Source: Alphaproteobacteria bacterium (GTDB taxonomy: Bacteria; Pseudomonadota; Alphaproteobacteria; Thalassobaculales; Thalassobaculaceae). Taken from it: a stretch of 53,447 bases of DNA. The translations under genes and the position numbers were made by a program. The stretch is taken from contig JANSYC010000025.1 of the NCBI GenBank assembly GCA_024742605.1, positions 1 through 53,447 on the forward strand, read 5' to 3'. Shown piece after piece: positions 36,401 through 43,904 of this stretch. Under the pieces are notes generated by a model that saw only the letters and a program-made list of their open reading frames with translations, was not told the origin of the DNA and ran no database searches. Positions within the stretch are counted from its first letter, which is position 1. Every line of letters starts with the position of its first letter.

Positions 36401-37960
36401 GTCGAGAACCCCAATGTCGAGGTCCGGGTGGGGACGGCCGGTATCGCCAGCGCTGACCCGGAGTTCGCAGAGGTTCCGCCGCTGGTTGTCGATCTCGTTG
36501 CGACTTTGCGGGACCGAGCCGTGGAGAGCCGTTTCACCGCGTCCGTCGGCGGCGGCGTAACCGTCGATGCGAAGGCCGACCTTGCCCTGGCACCCGGTGG
36601 GGCCGGAGCGCCGCCGGTCTTCGACCCCTCCGGGCGGATCGACGGGACGCTCAAGATCGCTGCTGATCTGAAGCAGATGAACGCGTTCCTGCCGCTGGAT
36701 GACGGGCTTATCGACGGCGACGTGCGAGTGGATGTGGCGATCGCGCGGACCTTGGCCGATCCCGAGGTGAGTGGGACGGCCCGTCTTGATGGAGGCGCTT
36801 TGCAGCATCCCGGCTACGGCATCGCCTACCGGGATATCGTCCTCCTGGCGGAGGGGTCGGCGGATCGTTTGGTGATCCGGACCCTGACCGCCTCGTCGGC
36901 GGCCGGCGGCAGCATCGAGGGATCCGGCTACATCTCTCTCGACATGGATGATCAGGCCCCGGCGGATATTCAGCTTACCGGCCGGGATTTCACGGCCGTT
37001 GAGATGGACGTGGCGACGGTCCGACTGAGCACGGACCTTGCACTGACCGGTCAACTGCCGACCTACCTCTTGTCGGGACAGATCACGGTCGGTCGGTCCG
37101 AGATCAGAATTCCGGATGCCCTGCCGTCCAGTGTCACCACCATTGAGGTCACCGAGATCGGACGGGACGGCCAAATCCTCAATCCACCCCCGGACGAGGA
37201 GCAGGCTGCTCTTGAAAACCCGGAGCAGGCGAATGCCCCCCTGGAGTTGGACCTGGTGATCGATGTGCCGAACAAGGTGTTTGTGCGGGGCCGGGGATTG
37301 GACAGCGAATGGGGCGGCAGGCTCACCGTCACCGGTCTGGCCGATGCGCCCGAGGTGAACGGACAGATCGCCGTCCAACGGGGGACGTTCGATGCCTTGG
37401 GGCAGAACTTCATCTTCAACAAAGGCCTCGTGGTGTTCGACGGCGCCCCGCCGGACAATCCCAGGCTCGACATGGATATCAGTGCGGATGTCGCCGATAT
37501 CGTGGCGACGGTGCTGGTGAGCGGGTCGGCGCAGAATCCGGACATTCGGTTGAGCAGCGACCCGGCCCTGACCCGAGAGGAAATTCTGTCGCGCTTGCTG
37601 TTCGGCCAGGCCAAAGCCGAGTTGACGCCGTTGCAGGCTCTGAGACTCGCCCAATCTGCCGCCGTTCTGTCCGGAAACTTTGGGAGCGGGCCAGGGATCA
37701 CCGATCAACTGCGCACGACGCTCGGTGTCGATACGATCGATGTGAATACCGGTGATGCGGGTGAAGACGGCGGTGGCGCGTCCCTGTCGGTTGGGAAGTA
37801 CATTGCCGAGGGCGTTTTTCTGCGGCTTGAGCAAGGCCTGTCCAGCGCCGAGAGCCGGGCTGTGGTCGAAGTCGAGATCACCGATCACATCACAGTGGAA
37901 ACCGATGTCGGGGCCGATTCCGCCAGCCGTGCCGGGGTGAACTGGAAGCTCGACTACTAA
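33479..37960 (+). CDS. tamB: Translocation/assembly module protein TamB (DUF490)
   Basis: A 1493-residue AsmA-like envelope protein. A single N-terminal membrane helix (about 13-33) anchors it in the inner membrane; the rest is a long periplasmic beta-taco with hydrophobic groove, made of repeated blocks such as LSGxxLSVxGLSVSGLGV. The C-terminal 360 residues are the DUF490/TamB domain, with ILSRLLFGQAKAELTPLQALRLAQ and an ending VNWKLDY that matches the usual contact with TamA. The length is within the TamB range. Start ATG at 33479 lies ten bases after the tamA stop. TamB-family proteins are now viewed as inner-to-outer membrane phospholipid bridges as well as assembly factors. Confidence 0.95.
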   Translation: MSRRRRVLKRLGYALLALLFLPFVLLGTALVLLDTDWARETLVAEIEAATASGPVRVEIGAIDSGLPGDLVLNDLVLADESGVFARVGRLSVGWSPLSALSGVVSVEQVAIEDASLERLPVLPEPTQPEPVTSLEPISLEFPAPPIGLELKSFTVSSLLLGPKVAGQAAVVTADLAAAVDGSRAALAGTIGIARPDGGQAPGTVTLDLSVDPKTGTLRATVDAAEPAGGLLASLADIPGTPALDLKVDGAGTLADWSGRLAGGFGAGARADLNLSVQQTGADFALALDGSAEAGAFLPPDIAPLVGPMMPVSVAVTLAEDGAVQLTRLSLKPSIGTVDATARVSSDGVPVQADAEIWVPDLGPVSKLAGIALAGNVGLNFKLEDEGRNAVLTLSGTPLVDGQAAEGFSVVLRIGADAPLADLPETITVSLDGGVDVPRLPDLDLASLLGPNLTVSGKAKLNAETLDAQISSLSVATDGVGMSVTGQVVSGNRVSGRVSVTAFDLARFRTFAGVDLAGVADLVADVSATLDPLSVQVAADLTGLGVETGLPEVDAIVGQEPTLTSGIALSGDQFSVIGLEVRAALLSLTGDVDLDLVAGDLSGRIDGAVPDLAPVGEAVGTGLAGNAALALAVGGTLEVPGVSASWRVGDLRVDGTPIGELTGAATASGLPNGPEGTLSMDVATAQGPLALATDYRLEGQTLSVSGLSVSGLGVSVEGDVSADLEGPSADGRVTLRSSDLATLGRAFDVPLGSGSADLAVALSGENGQSAVLDGTVSGLEVSGEAPVTIDRVTLAAELRDLLTAPAGTATVRILSLATGDTALDQITLAANSDGERATVDLNVTGEMGAGRAAKPLRLSMTADARLKAQPVAITISNLEASQGSASETDGAVVLLARLRDPLAITFGSAVAFDDLALLISAGGESGVLSGKGRLDPARLDVALALRDLPADLARVADPNLELQGTVNGDISVQGTVENPNVEVRVGTAGIASADPEFAEVPPLVVDLVATLRDRAVESRFTASVGGGVTVDAKADLALAPGGAGAPPVFDPSGRIDGTLKIAADLKQMNAFLPLDDGLIDGDVRVDVAIARTLADPEVSGTARLDGGALQHPGYGIAYRDIVLLAEGSADRLVIRTLTASSAAGGSIEGSGYISLDMDDQAPADIQLTGRDFTAVEMDVATVRLSTDLALTGQLPTYLLSGQITVGRSEIRIPDALPSSVTTIEVTEIGRDGQILNPPPDEEQAALENPEQANAPLELDLVIDVPNKVFVRGRGLDSEWGGRLTVTGLADAPEVNGQIAVQRGTFDALGQNFIFNKGLVVFDGAPPDNPRLDMDISADVADIVATVLVSGSAQNPDIRLSSDPALTREEILSRLLFGQAKAELTPLQALRLAQSAAVLSGNFGSGPGITDQLRTTLGVDTIDVNTGDAGEDGGGASLSVGKYIAEGVFLRLEQGLSSAESRAVVEVEITDHITVETDVGADSASRAGVNWKLDY

Positions 37961-38041
37961 AAACGCCGGGCTGATCCTAAGGTGGTCTCCAAGGCTAGCT
38001 GTCTTGCCGAGATCGTTTGTGCCGTGAAGGAAAGCCTGCCA

Positions 38042-39256
38042 ATGCCGGAACTCCGCCGCTCCCTGTCTCTGCCTTTGGTCGTCCTCTACGGTGTGGGCGT
38101 CACCATCGGCGCGGGTATCTACGTTCTGCTGGGCGCAACGGCTGGGAAGGCCGGAGTTCACGCCCCGGTATCCTTTGCGATGGCCGCGGTCGTGATGGCC
38201 TTCAGCGCCGCCACCTTCGCGGAGCTCTCGACCCGCCTTCCAGTCAGCGCGGGCGAAGCGGCGTATGTCCGTGCGGGCTTCGGGTCCGCAGGGTTGAGCC
38301 TGTTGGTGGGCTGTCTGGTGATCTCGTCCGGCGTGGTGTCTTCGGCTGCAATAACGGTCGGCAGTATCGGCTACGTTCAAGAGTTCCTCGATCTTGATCT
38401 GTATGTTTTGGTGCCTTTGATCCTGCTGATGATGGGTGGAGTGGCAGCTTGGGGCATTACGGAGTCCGTGATTTTTGCCAGCCTGTTCACGCTCGTGGAG
38501 GCGGGCGCCCTGGTCTCGATCATCGCGCTCGGACTGGCGGACCGTCCGGAAATCCTCTCTGAGATCCCCGATGTGTTTCCGTCGATGAACGACCCGGTCG
38601 CCTGGACCGCGATTTCCGGTGCTGCCTTGTTGGCGTTCTTTGCTTTCATCGGGTTCGAGGACATCGTCAACCTGGCGGAGGAGGTCGAAACGCCGGCGCG
38701 GATCATGCCGTTGGCGATCCTGTTCACGCTGGTGATCGGGACGGTGCTGTATTTCCTTGTGGCGGCGGTTGCTGTCTTCTCCGTTCCCTTGGACGAACTG
38801 GCGGCGTCTCCGGCGCCACTGAGTCTGGTCTTCGGACAGATCACCGGCGCTTCGCCGGTCGTCATCACCGCCATCGCCATCGTGGCGACCCTGAACGGCG
38901 TGGTCATTCAGATCATCATGGCGTCCCGGGTGGTCTACGGGCTGGGCAAGCAGGGGAGTTTTCCGGCCGTGTTCGCGAGGATCCATCCCCGGACGCAGAC
39001 GCCGATAGTCGCCACAGGCGCGGTGGTGCTGGTGGTGCTGACCCTCGCGATGGCCTTCCCGGTGGATCGCCTTGCCGAATGGACGGCGCGGATCGTTCTG
39101 GTGATTTTTTCCCTGGTCAACGCCTCACTGCTTCTGCTCAAGGCGCGCAAAGTTCCAGCACCGGAGGGTGCCTTCACCGCGCCGGTTTGGGTGCCGGTGG
39201 GCGGTCTGCTGACCTGTCTCGGGTTGCTGGCGATTGACGTGCTGACCGGGTTATAA
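38042..39256 (+). CDS. APC family amino acid permease
   Basis: A 404-residue inner-membrane protein with about 12 helices, of the amino acid-polyamine-organocation superfamily. Helix 1 holds the substrate-binding break GVGVTIGAGIYVLLG (residues about 17-31), and helix 6 AFFAFIGFEDIVNLAEE has the family FxGFE pattern; the loop EVETPARIMPLAI follows. The start at 38042 is supported by AAGGAAAG at suitable distance; the frame is open upstream to 37982 but without a ribosome site. Substrate amino acid or amine is unknown. It lies 81 bases after tamB with no terminator evident and is followed by a thioesterase gene. Confidence 0.93.
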   Translation: MPELRRSLSLPLVVLYGVGVTIGAGIYVLLGATAGKAGVHAPVSFAMAAVVMAFSAATFAELSTRLPVSAGEAAYVRAGFGSAGLSLLVGCLVISSGVVSSAAITVGSIGYVQEFLDLDLYVLVPLILLMMGGVAAWGITESVIFASLFTLVEAGALVSIIALGLADRPEILSEIPDVFPSMNDPVAWTAISGAALLAFFAFIGFEDIVNLAEEVETPARIMPLAILFTLVIGTVLYFLVAAVAVFSVPLDELAASPAPLSLVFGQITGASPVVITAIAIVATLNGVVIQIIMASRVVYGLGKQGSFPAVFARIHPRTQTPIVATGAVVLVVLTLAMAFPVDRLAEWTARIVLVIFSLVNASLLLLKARKVPAPEGAFTAPVWVPVGGLLTCLGLLAIDVLTGL

Positions 39257-39305
39257 GGCGGCTTCGTTTGCGTTTTTCAGTCAGAGCGATGTTCAGAGGA
39301 CCTAT

Positions 39306-39764
39306 ATGACCGCTAATCCGGAACCTGATTTCGACCCCGCCGATCCCGCCAGCTACAGCTTTTGGACCGAAGAGATCCTGCGGTTCGCTGATCTAGACAT
39401 GGTCGGCCACGTCAACAACAATGCGATCGGCGTTTTCATCGAGAACGGTCGGGTGCACATGTTTCACGATGGCGGCGAGAATCTGGACAAGACCGCCGAG
39501 GGCTCTGGTCATACCTGGGTCGTGCGGCGGTTGGAGATCGACTTCATGGCCGAAATCCGGTTTCCGGCCAGGGTCAAGGTTGGCACTCGGGTCTCCAAGG
39601 TGGGAAACACGTCCTGTACCGTCCACCAGGGGGTTTTCGTCGACGGAAGTTGCCGGGTCACGGCGATGACGATCGGTGTTTGCTTCGATCCGCGCACCCG
39701 CAAATCGACACCCATTCCGGATGCCGTGCGGGCGCGGATGCTAGGCCACGTGCCGAAGGGCTGA
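39306..39764 (+). CDS. Acyl-CoA thioesterase, hot-dog fold (4HBT type)
   Basis: A 152-residue single hot-dog-fold thioesterase. The active-site region reads RFADLDMVGHVNNNAIGVFIENGR (start near residue 24), with the family's D-x-x-GH-V-N-N pattern as in YbgC and 4-hydroxybenzoyl-CoA thioesterases. It cleaves acyl-CoA thioesters in the cytoplasm; the acyl group is not predictable. The ATG follows GAGGA. Its TGA stop lies in a perfect 18-base palindrome that also contains the stop of the convergent 82-residue gene. Confidence 0.93.
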   Translation: MTANPEPDFDPADPASYSFWTEEILRFADLDMVGHVNNNAIGVFIENGRVHMFHDGGENLDKTAEGSGHTWVVRRLEIDFMAEIRFPARVKVGTRVSKVGNTSCTVHQGVFVDGSCRVTAMTIGVCFDPRTRKSTPIPDAVRARMLGHVPKG

Positions 39765-39778
39765 TACGCGCGTATCAG
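39761..39778. repeat. 18-base perfect palindrome over two stop codons
   Basis: CTGATACGCGCGTATCAG reads the same on both strands and contains the TGA stop of the thioesterase gene on one strand and the TGA stop of the convergent small gene on the other. It could act as a short bidirectional terminator stem or a binding site. No T run follows on either strand. Confidence 0.85.
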
Positions 39779-40023
39779 TGAACGACCCGGAGGACCTCGA
39801 TATTGGCATCTGGGTGGCGGCTGACATAGCGCCACATCGCGACCTCGTCGTCGGTGATCGAAGGTACGGCCTCGCTTGCGGTGCGCATGCGATACACGAA
39901 TTTCGGAACCAGACCGACGCTGTCCACCGCTTGTGCGCGGTCGGCGACGACATGCGCATTCCGGTACAGATCCAACTCACCTTCGTAAGCGGCATTTTGG
40001 TAGACGAACAGATTGCGGGCCAT
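39775..40023 (-). CDS. Small hypothetical protein, 82 aa
   Basis: I do not recognise this protein. It is 82 residues, soluble, with mixed composition: MARNLFVYQNAAYEGELDLYRN, a central AVDSVGLVPKFVYRMR, and DDEVAMWRYVSRHPDANIEVLR at the C-terminus. An unusually strong AAGGAGGAG site precedes the ATG at 40023, and a good promoter TTGAAA-17-CATATT lies 25 bases upstream with a palindromic operator in its spacer. It is divergent from a helix-turn-helix gene that may regulate it. A toxin, antitoxin or stress-induced product is possible, but nothing in the sequence decides. Confidence 0.75.
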   Translation of the reverse strand: MARNLFVYQNAAYEGELDLYRNAHVVADRAQAVDSVGLVPKFVYRMRTASEAVPSITDDEVAMWRYVSRHPDANIEVLRVVH

Positions 40024-40047
40024 TGGCTCCTCCTTTACACTTTTATG

Positions 40048-40076
40048 AATATGCGCACAGGGTGCGCGTATTTCAA
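40048..40076 (-). promoter_or_regulatory. Promoter of the 82-aa gene
   Basis: On the minus strand TTGAAA (40071-40076) and CATATT (40048-40053) are 17 bases apart, five and four matches to consensus. The perfect palindrome GCGCAC-AGG-GTGCGC falls in the spacer, where a bound repressor would exclude RNA polymerase. Confidence 0.6.
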
Positions 40077-40099
40077 GTGAAATGACGCACAGGGTGCGC
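40053..40099. promoter_or_regulatory. Pair of palindromic operators, 32 bases apart
   Basis: Site 1 is GCGCACAGGGTGCGC (40053-40067), a perfect six-base inverted repeat. Site 2 is ACGCACAGGGTGCGC (40085-40099), with one change. Their centres are 32 bases apart, about three turns of the helix, so both face the same side. They lie between divergent promoters of a small gene and a helix-turn-helix gene, the classic layout of an autoregulated switch. Confidence 0.75.
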
Positions 40100-40108
40100 A
40101 TTTTTTTC

Positions 40109-40137
40109 TTGGCGCGGACGCTTGAGCACGGTCTAAT
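40109..40137 (+). promoter_or_regulatory. Promoter of the helix-turn-helix gene
   Basis: TTGGCG (40109-40114) and TCTAAT (40132-40137) are 17 bases apart, with four and five matches to consensus. Operator site 2 ends 10 bases before the -35 element. The gene starts about 57 bases after the -10. Confidence 0.55.
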
Positions 40138-40193
40138 CCGCGCAAGCCGGGCCTGAGCTGGTGAGAGGCGTGACCAAAGGAATGGGGACGTTC

Positions 40194-40472
40194 GTGTCCG
40201 ACAAAGCCAATATGCGGCCAGTGGACTTCAAACGCTGGCGCAAATCCCTCAAGCTGTCTCAGAAGGAAGCTGCAGAGGCTCTCGGGCTGAAGCGCCGGGT
40301 GGTGCAGTACTACGAGAAGGGCGAGCGGGACGGCGAGACGGTCAAGATCCCGAAATACATCCGGCTCGCCTGCTGCGCGCTCGCCTTGGGCCAGGACGAC
40401 TATGTCGGCCCGGAAGCCTTGAAAGCTCCGGCTGTCGTCGTGCCGCCCGACACGGGTATGGGCAGCGACTGA
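40194..40472 (+). CDS. XRE-like helix-turn-helix regulator
   Basis: A 92-residue DNA-binding protein with a Cro/C1-type helix-turn-helix at about residues 7-55: FKRWRKSLKLSQKEAAEALG, then LKRRVVQYYEKGER as the recognition helix region. After it comes a helical segment PKYIRLACCALALG and a Pro-rich tail. The start is a GTG at 40194 with GGGGA ahead; an ATG at 40182 is an alternative with an overlapping site. It is divergent from the 82-residue gene and the two palindromes between them are its likely targets, so it probably represses one or both promoters; that is inference. Confidence 0.87.
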   Translation: MSDKANMRPVDFKRWRKSLKLSQKEAAEALGLKRRVVQYYEKGERDGETVKIPKYIRLACCALALGQDDYVGPEALKAPAVVVPPDTGMGSD

Positions 40473-40520
40473 CGGCCTCGCGTTCTGTCGGAGGACTGAT
40501 CGGTCGGAGCGGGTCTTGCT

Positions 40521-41474
40521 CTAGTTCACCTGTGACGGCATCGGGCGTTCGTCGATGGCGGCCCGAAGATTGTCGATCACCATTCGGCCCATGGCCATCC
40601 GGGTGTCGTGGGTGGCGCTGGCCTGGTGGGGTTGCAGGACGGTCCGGTCGGGCATGTCCCGCAGGGCCTGAGGCACCTTCGGTTCCGCCTCGAACACGTC
40701 GAGCCCTGCGGCCCCCAACCGACCATCCCGCAAGGCCTCGATCAAGGCCTGTTCGTCGACCACCGAGCCACGGGCCACGTTGATCAGTACGCCTTGCGGA
40801 CCCAGCGCGTCCAGAATCTCGCGGTTGATGATGTGCTTGGTGGCGGCCCCTCCCGGCACGATGGCTATCAGAATTTCAACGTCCTGCGCCATCTCCAGCA
40901 GGCTGGGATAGTAGGTGTAGGGCACGTCCCGCTTGCTGCGGGTGTGGTAGCCGATCTCCATCTTGAAGCCGGCGCAGCGGTCGGCGATCTCCTGCCCAAT
41001 GCGCCCGAGACCCAGAATGCCGACCTTGCGGTGATGGACTCGGGTGGTGAAGGCCATATTGCCCACACTCTCCCACTTGCCGTCTCGTACGTAGCGATCG
41101 GCCTGCGGAATCTTGCGGCAGGTCGCCAGGACCAGACCCAGGGCCAGATCTGCGACGCAATCGTTCAAAACGTCCGGGGTGTTTCCGACCTTCAGCCCAT
41201 GGGCGGTGGCGGCTTCGACATCCACATTGTCGTAGCCGACGCCGAAATTCGAAACCACTTTCAGGTTCGGCAGCTTATCCATCAAGGCGCCGTTGATCTT
41301 CATGTCGTGGGAGCCGGCAAGACCCACGATCTTCTCCCGCACGTCCGCCAACAGGGCGTCGGGGTCCGAGGCGGTGTCGAGCCTGTGCACCGTGAAAAAG
41401 TTCGGCAGCTCATCCATAGCGGCCTGATACCAGGGCGCTGTGACGAGAATGTGCGGCTTTTCGGATGTGGACAC
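40521..41474 (-). CDS. D-2-hydroxyacid dehydrogenase
   Basis: A 317-residue NAD(P)-dependent enzyme of the D-isomer-specific 2-hydroxyacid dehydrogenase family, which interconverts 2-oxo acids (such as glyoxylate or hydroxypyruvate) and D-2-hydroxy acids. The Rossmann motif is GLGRIG (155-160), the substrate-binding Arg is Arg235 in NVARGSVVDEQAL, the catalytic pair is Glu264 and His283 in QPHQASATHDT. The usual second residue after the His is Gly or Ser; here it is Gln-Ala, a tolerable change. The protein is cytosolic. It runs in the same direction as the DUF924 gene, with 41 bases between them. Confidence 0.93.
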   Translation of the reverse strand: MSTSEKPHILVTAPWYQAAMDELPNFFTVHRLDTASDPDALLADVREKIVGLAGSHDMKINGALMDKLPNLKVVSNFGVGYDNVDVEAATAHGLKVGNTPDVLNDCVADLALGLVLATCRKIPQADRYVRDGKWESVGNMAFTTRVHHRKVGILGLGRIGQEIADRCAGFKMEIGYHTRSKRDVPYTYYPSLLEMAQDVEILIAIVPGGAATKHIINREILDALGPQGVLINVARGSVVDEQALIEALRDGRLGAAGLDVFEAEPKVPQALRDMPDRTVLQPHQASATHDTRMAMGRMVIDNLRAAIDERPMPSQVN

Positions 41475-41515
41475 GGCAGGCCTCCAAGATCGGTTCGGGT
41501 CGAATGCAATTCGGG

Positions 41516-42070
41516 TCAGAAAGACGACCCCGGTTGTTGAAGAAACTCTAATTCCTCCGGCGTGCTTTCCCGTCCCAAAACGGCATTGCGGTGGGGAAAC
41601 CTGCCAAATCGCTCCACGATCACCCGGTGCCGCTCAGCATAATCGAGAAGCTCCGGATCCCCGAGGGCGGTGAACAATGACATGCACCATTCCTGGTCGG
41701 CCATCGCCTCGCTGTGCTCGAACGGCAGGTACAGGAAAAGTTTTCGGTCGGGAGCCGCCACCACATGATCGCCAAGGGCGATGGCGGTGCGCGCCACCGC
41801 ACGTGCGCGGGTGTCCTGAGCGAAGGCGCGGGGGTCGGCCCGATGCAGATTGCGAGAGAACTGATCGAGGACCAGGATCAGCGCCATGCGTCCGTCAGCC
41901 GTCTCCTCCCAGTCGACGCAGCCGCCGTCCGCCGCCCGAGCCTGCAGGTCGGCGAAGCGCTGGTCCATCTCGGAATCGAAGGCCTCATCCTTCTTGAACC
42001 ACTGCTCGCGGCCGTTCTCCACGAACCAAAAGGTCAGGACGTCCTGGATCTCACCTGCTCTGGCCGACAT
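41516..42070 (-). CDS. DUF924 family protein
   Basis: A 184-residue helical protein of the DUF924 family (PF06041), of unknown biochemical function. Family blocks are VLTFWFVENGREQWFKKDEAFD near the N-terminus, the LVLDQFSRNLHRADPRAFAQD core and KLFLYLPFEHSEAMADQ, then FGRFPHRNAVLGRESTPEE at the C-terminus. The His and Arg residues of the last two blocks are the most conserved in the family and are all present. A TCAGGAGA site lies upstream of the ATG, slightly far. It leads into the hydroxyacid dehydrogenase gene on the same strand. Confidence 0.93.
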   Translation of the reverse strand: MSARAGEIQDVLTFWFVENGREQWFKKDEAFDSEMDQRFADLQARAADGGCVDWEETADGRMALILVLDQFSRNLHRADPRAFAQDTRARAVARTAIALGDHVVAAPDRKLFLYLPFEHSEAMADQEWCMSLFTALGDPELLDYAERHRVIVERFGRFPHRNAVLGRESTPEELEFLQQPGSSF

Positions 42071-42254
42071 CTATCCGGGATCTCCTGATTTCTTGGACAA
42101 GTTTTCAGATTAAGACTAGAGCACCGGACGGGGGCTCCGCCATCCCAAATCCCGACGCCTTTCGGTCAGCTATCGACTTGTCGAGCGGCCCCATCATCGC
42201 CACCTTTCGGGACGATACGGAGTGGGGTGGGGCCGGAACCAGAGGGATATCTCA

Positions 42255-42878
42255 ATGGCTGCCAAATTGGTGATCGCGGGGCTTGCGGCCGTGCTGGCCT
42301 TGTCCGCCTGCGTGACCGCGAACAGCACATCGACCGGTGTCGATGCCAACGGCCGGCGCGCCTTTCTCACCTATGCCGGGGCGGATGCGCCGGTATATCT
42401 GACAGCGGTGAATCCGGCGTTCGGCAGCCCGCAGGAGGTTGCACGCGAAGTTGCGTTGTCCGCCGATCAGAGTGTTGTCGGATCGCCCGTTACTTTCACC
42501 ACGGAGCGCAGTGAAACCGCACTTCCGCATTATCGGATCGTGGCGCTGTTCGATCCGGAGGTCTCGGTTTCGACCGATCAGGTCTGCCGCTCGGACCAGA
42601 CACCACCGGTCGCCGCCCGCTACCAGGACCGGACAAACCTGTTTCTGGCGTTCTGCGCTCGGGGTGAGGAAATCGCGGGCGCGCGAGTGAGCGGCGCGAA
42701 GCTGTCGGGTCCGGACGATCCCGAATTGGATCGGATGGTGAAGGCCGGGATGAGCGAGATGTTTCCGCCACACGGCGGTGGCGATCGCGGCAATCCGCCG
42801 GTCTTCGGATCGCTGGGTTTTGACGGCGGTGTGCCCCGGTTCCGGCTGAATCCTCTGGCGGGCGTGGCGGGCGAGTGA
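42255..42878 (+). CDS. Hypothetical lipoprotein
   Basis: A 207-residue exported protein. A lipobox LSAC with the modified cysteine at position 19 follows a short hydrophobic signal, so it is a lipoprotein anchored in the envelope. The mature part has no family I recognise; it shows strand-like stretches (YLTAVNPAF, HYRIVALFDPEVSV, TNLFLAFCARGEEIAGARV) and a Gly/Pro-rich tail. GAGGGA precedes the ATG at 42255; the frame is open to 42222 but without a signal. It is convergent with a SnoaL-like gene seven bases away. Confidence 0.8.
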   Translation: MAAKLVIAGLAAVLALSACVTANSTSTGVDANGRRAFLTYAGADAPVYLTAVNPAFGSPQEVAREVALSADQSVVGSPVTFTTERSETALPHYRIVALFDPEVSVSTDQVCRSDQTPPVAARYQDRTNLFLAFCARGEEIAGARVSGAKLSGPDDPELDRMVKAGMSEMFPPHGGGDRGNPPVFGSLGFDGGVPRFRLNPLAGVAGE

Positions 42879-42885
42879 CCGAAAA

Positions 42886-43842
42886 TCACACCATGTTCGA
42901 ATCCGGATTGGGTCCTGGCACGCGGGAGGAGTGGTGTAAGACGATACGTCCGTTCGCCTCCGCCCCCGGTCCGGCCGTCGGAAGAATTCCAAACGTGTAG
43001 CGTGCCGGCGTGGTCACCGGCTGGCCGGTCACCTGATCATTCCAGAAGAAGGTATAGAGCCCGCTCACGACCATCGGCCGCCCCGGCAGACGCTGAAGTT
43101 CCTGATTGAAGCTGACCGTCAGGCCCGGATTGGCGGTCAGCCTGGCAAAATATCTCTGTATCTGGTCGGGGCCGTTCAGCGGGGCGCCCTCGGCGGTAGC
43201 GAGCAACAGCGCGTTCGGCGCGTAGAGCCTCAGTACCGCTGGAACGTCCCGCGCGCTCAGAGCGGCCGCCCAGGCCGCCAGCACGCCACCAACGTCCGCT
43301 CCGCCGACCTGCGGGTCCGCTGCCGCCGCATCGAACGCCGCGGGTTGCAGTTGAGGGGCGACCAAGGCCGATTGAGCGGGAGTTCCAATCTGCGCCGTGC
43401 CGGGGCCCACGTCGGGGACGGCCCCTCCCGGAGGCGGCGGAATACGGTTGAACCAGGACCGGTCACGCCAAATCCAGCCGGCACGCGCGGGCTGAACGCC
43501 AGCTTGCTGGGCCAATTGCTTAACCCGGCTTTCGGCTTCCGCGCGTGGGATGCGTCCGCCCGCCTGATTCTGATAAGCGTCCACGACGGATTGGAAATCC
43601 GCCACGCTGATGCGCCCCCTTTGGTTCGCTCTGGCTTCGAGGAGGAAGGTGGCTTCGTCGGCGATCTGGCTCTCCAGCACCAGATCGTTACGGCGCGCCG
43701 CGTTCATGATGGCCGAGCGGGAATCGTCCAATGACAGACCGAACCCGTCCAACCCGGCACGCATCAGTGCGCGCTCGTCCTCCAGCGTCACAAACCGACG
43801 GCCGAGACGCAGCGAGCCCATGTAGTCTTCGAAGCGCTGCAT
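42886..43842 (-). CDS. SnoaL/NTF2-like C-terminal domain protein
   Basis: A 318-residue protein. The C-terminal 130 residues look like a SnoaL/NTF2 alpha+beta cone: GVLAAWAAALSARDVPAVLRLYAPNALLLATAEGAPLNGPDQIQ is the family's opening, here with FNQELQRLPGRPMVVSGLYTFFW for the later strands. It may be a CaMKII-association-domain relative, which bind small molecules or act as isomerases. The N-terminal 110 residues are helical with charged EDERALMRAGLDG and a repeated RVKQLAQQAG segment; a Pro/Ala/Gln-rich linker joins the two. No signal peptide is present. It lies downstream of the ABC fusion gene by 62 bases on the same strand, so it may be part of that operon. Confidence 0.72.
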   Translation of the reverse strand: MQRFEDYMGSLRLGRRFVTLEDERALMRAGLDGFGLSLDDSRSAIMNAARRNDLVLESQIADEATFLLEARANQRGRISVADFQSVVDAYQNQAGGRIPRAEAESRVKQLAQQAGVQPARAGWIWRDRSWFNRIPPPPGGAVPDVGPGTAQIGTPAQSALVAPQLQPAAFDAAAADPQVGGADVGGVLAAWAAALSARDVPAVLRLYAPNALLLATAEGAPLNGPDQIQRYFARLTANPGLTVSFNQELQRLPGRPMVVSGLYTFFWNDQVTGQPVTTPARYTFGILPTAGPGAEANGRIVLHHSSRVPGPNPDSNMV

Positions 43843-43904
43843 TAGGTCCGGACCGTTTCCTGAGTCATCACAAACCGCACCCTAGTGAACCAACTGATCT
43901 TTGA

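Noticed and set aside
34508-38986. Very long open frame (about 1490 codons) opposite tamB and the APC permease gene
   Set aside because: Arg/Gly/Gln-rich low-complexity translation with no recognisable domain. tamB on the plus strand has clear DUF490 features and covers the same bases.
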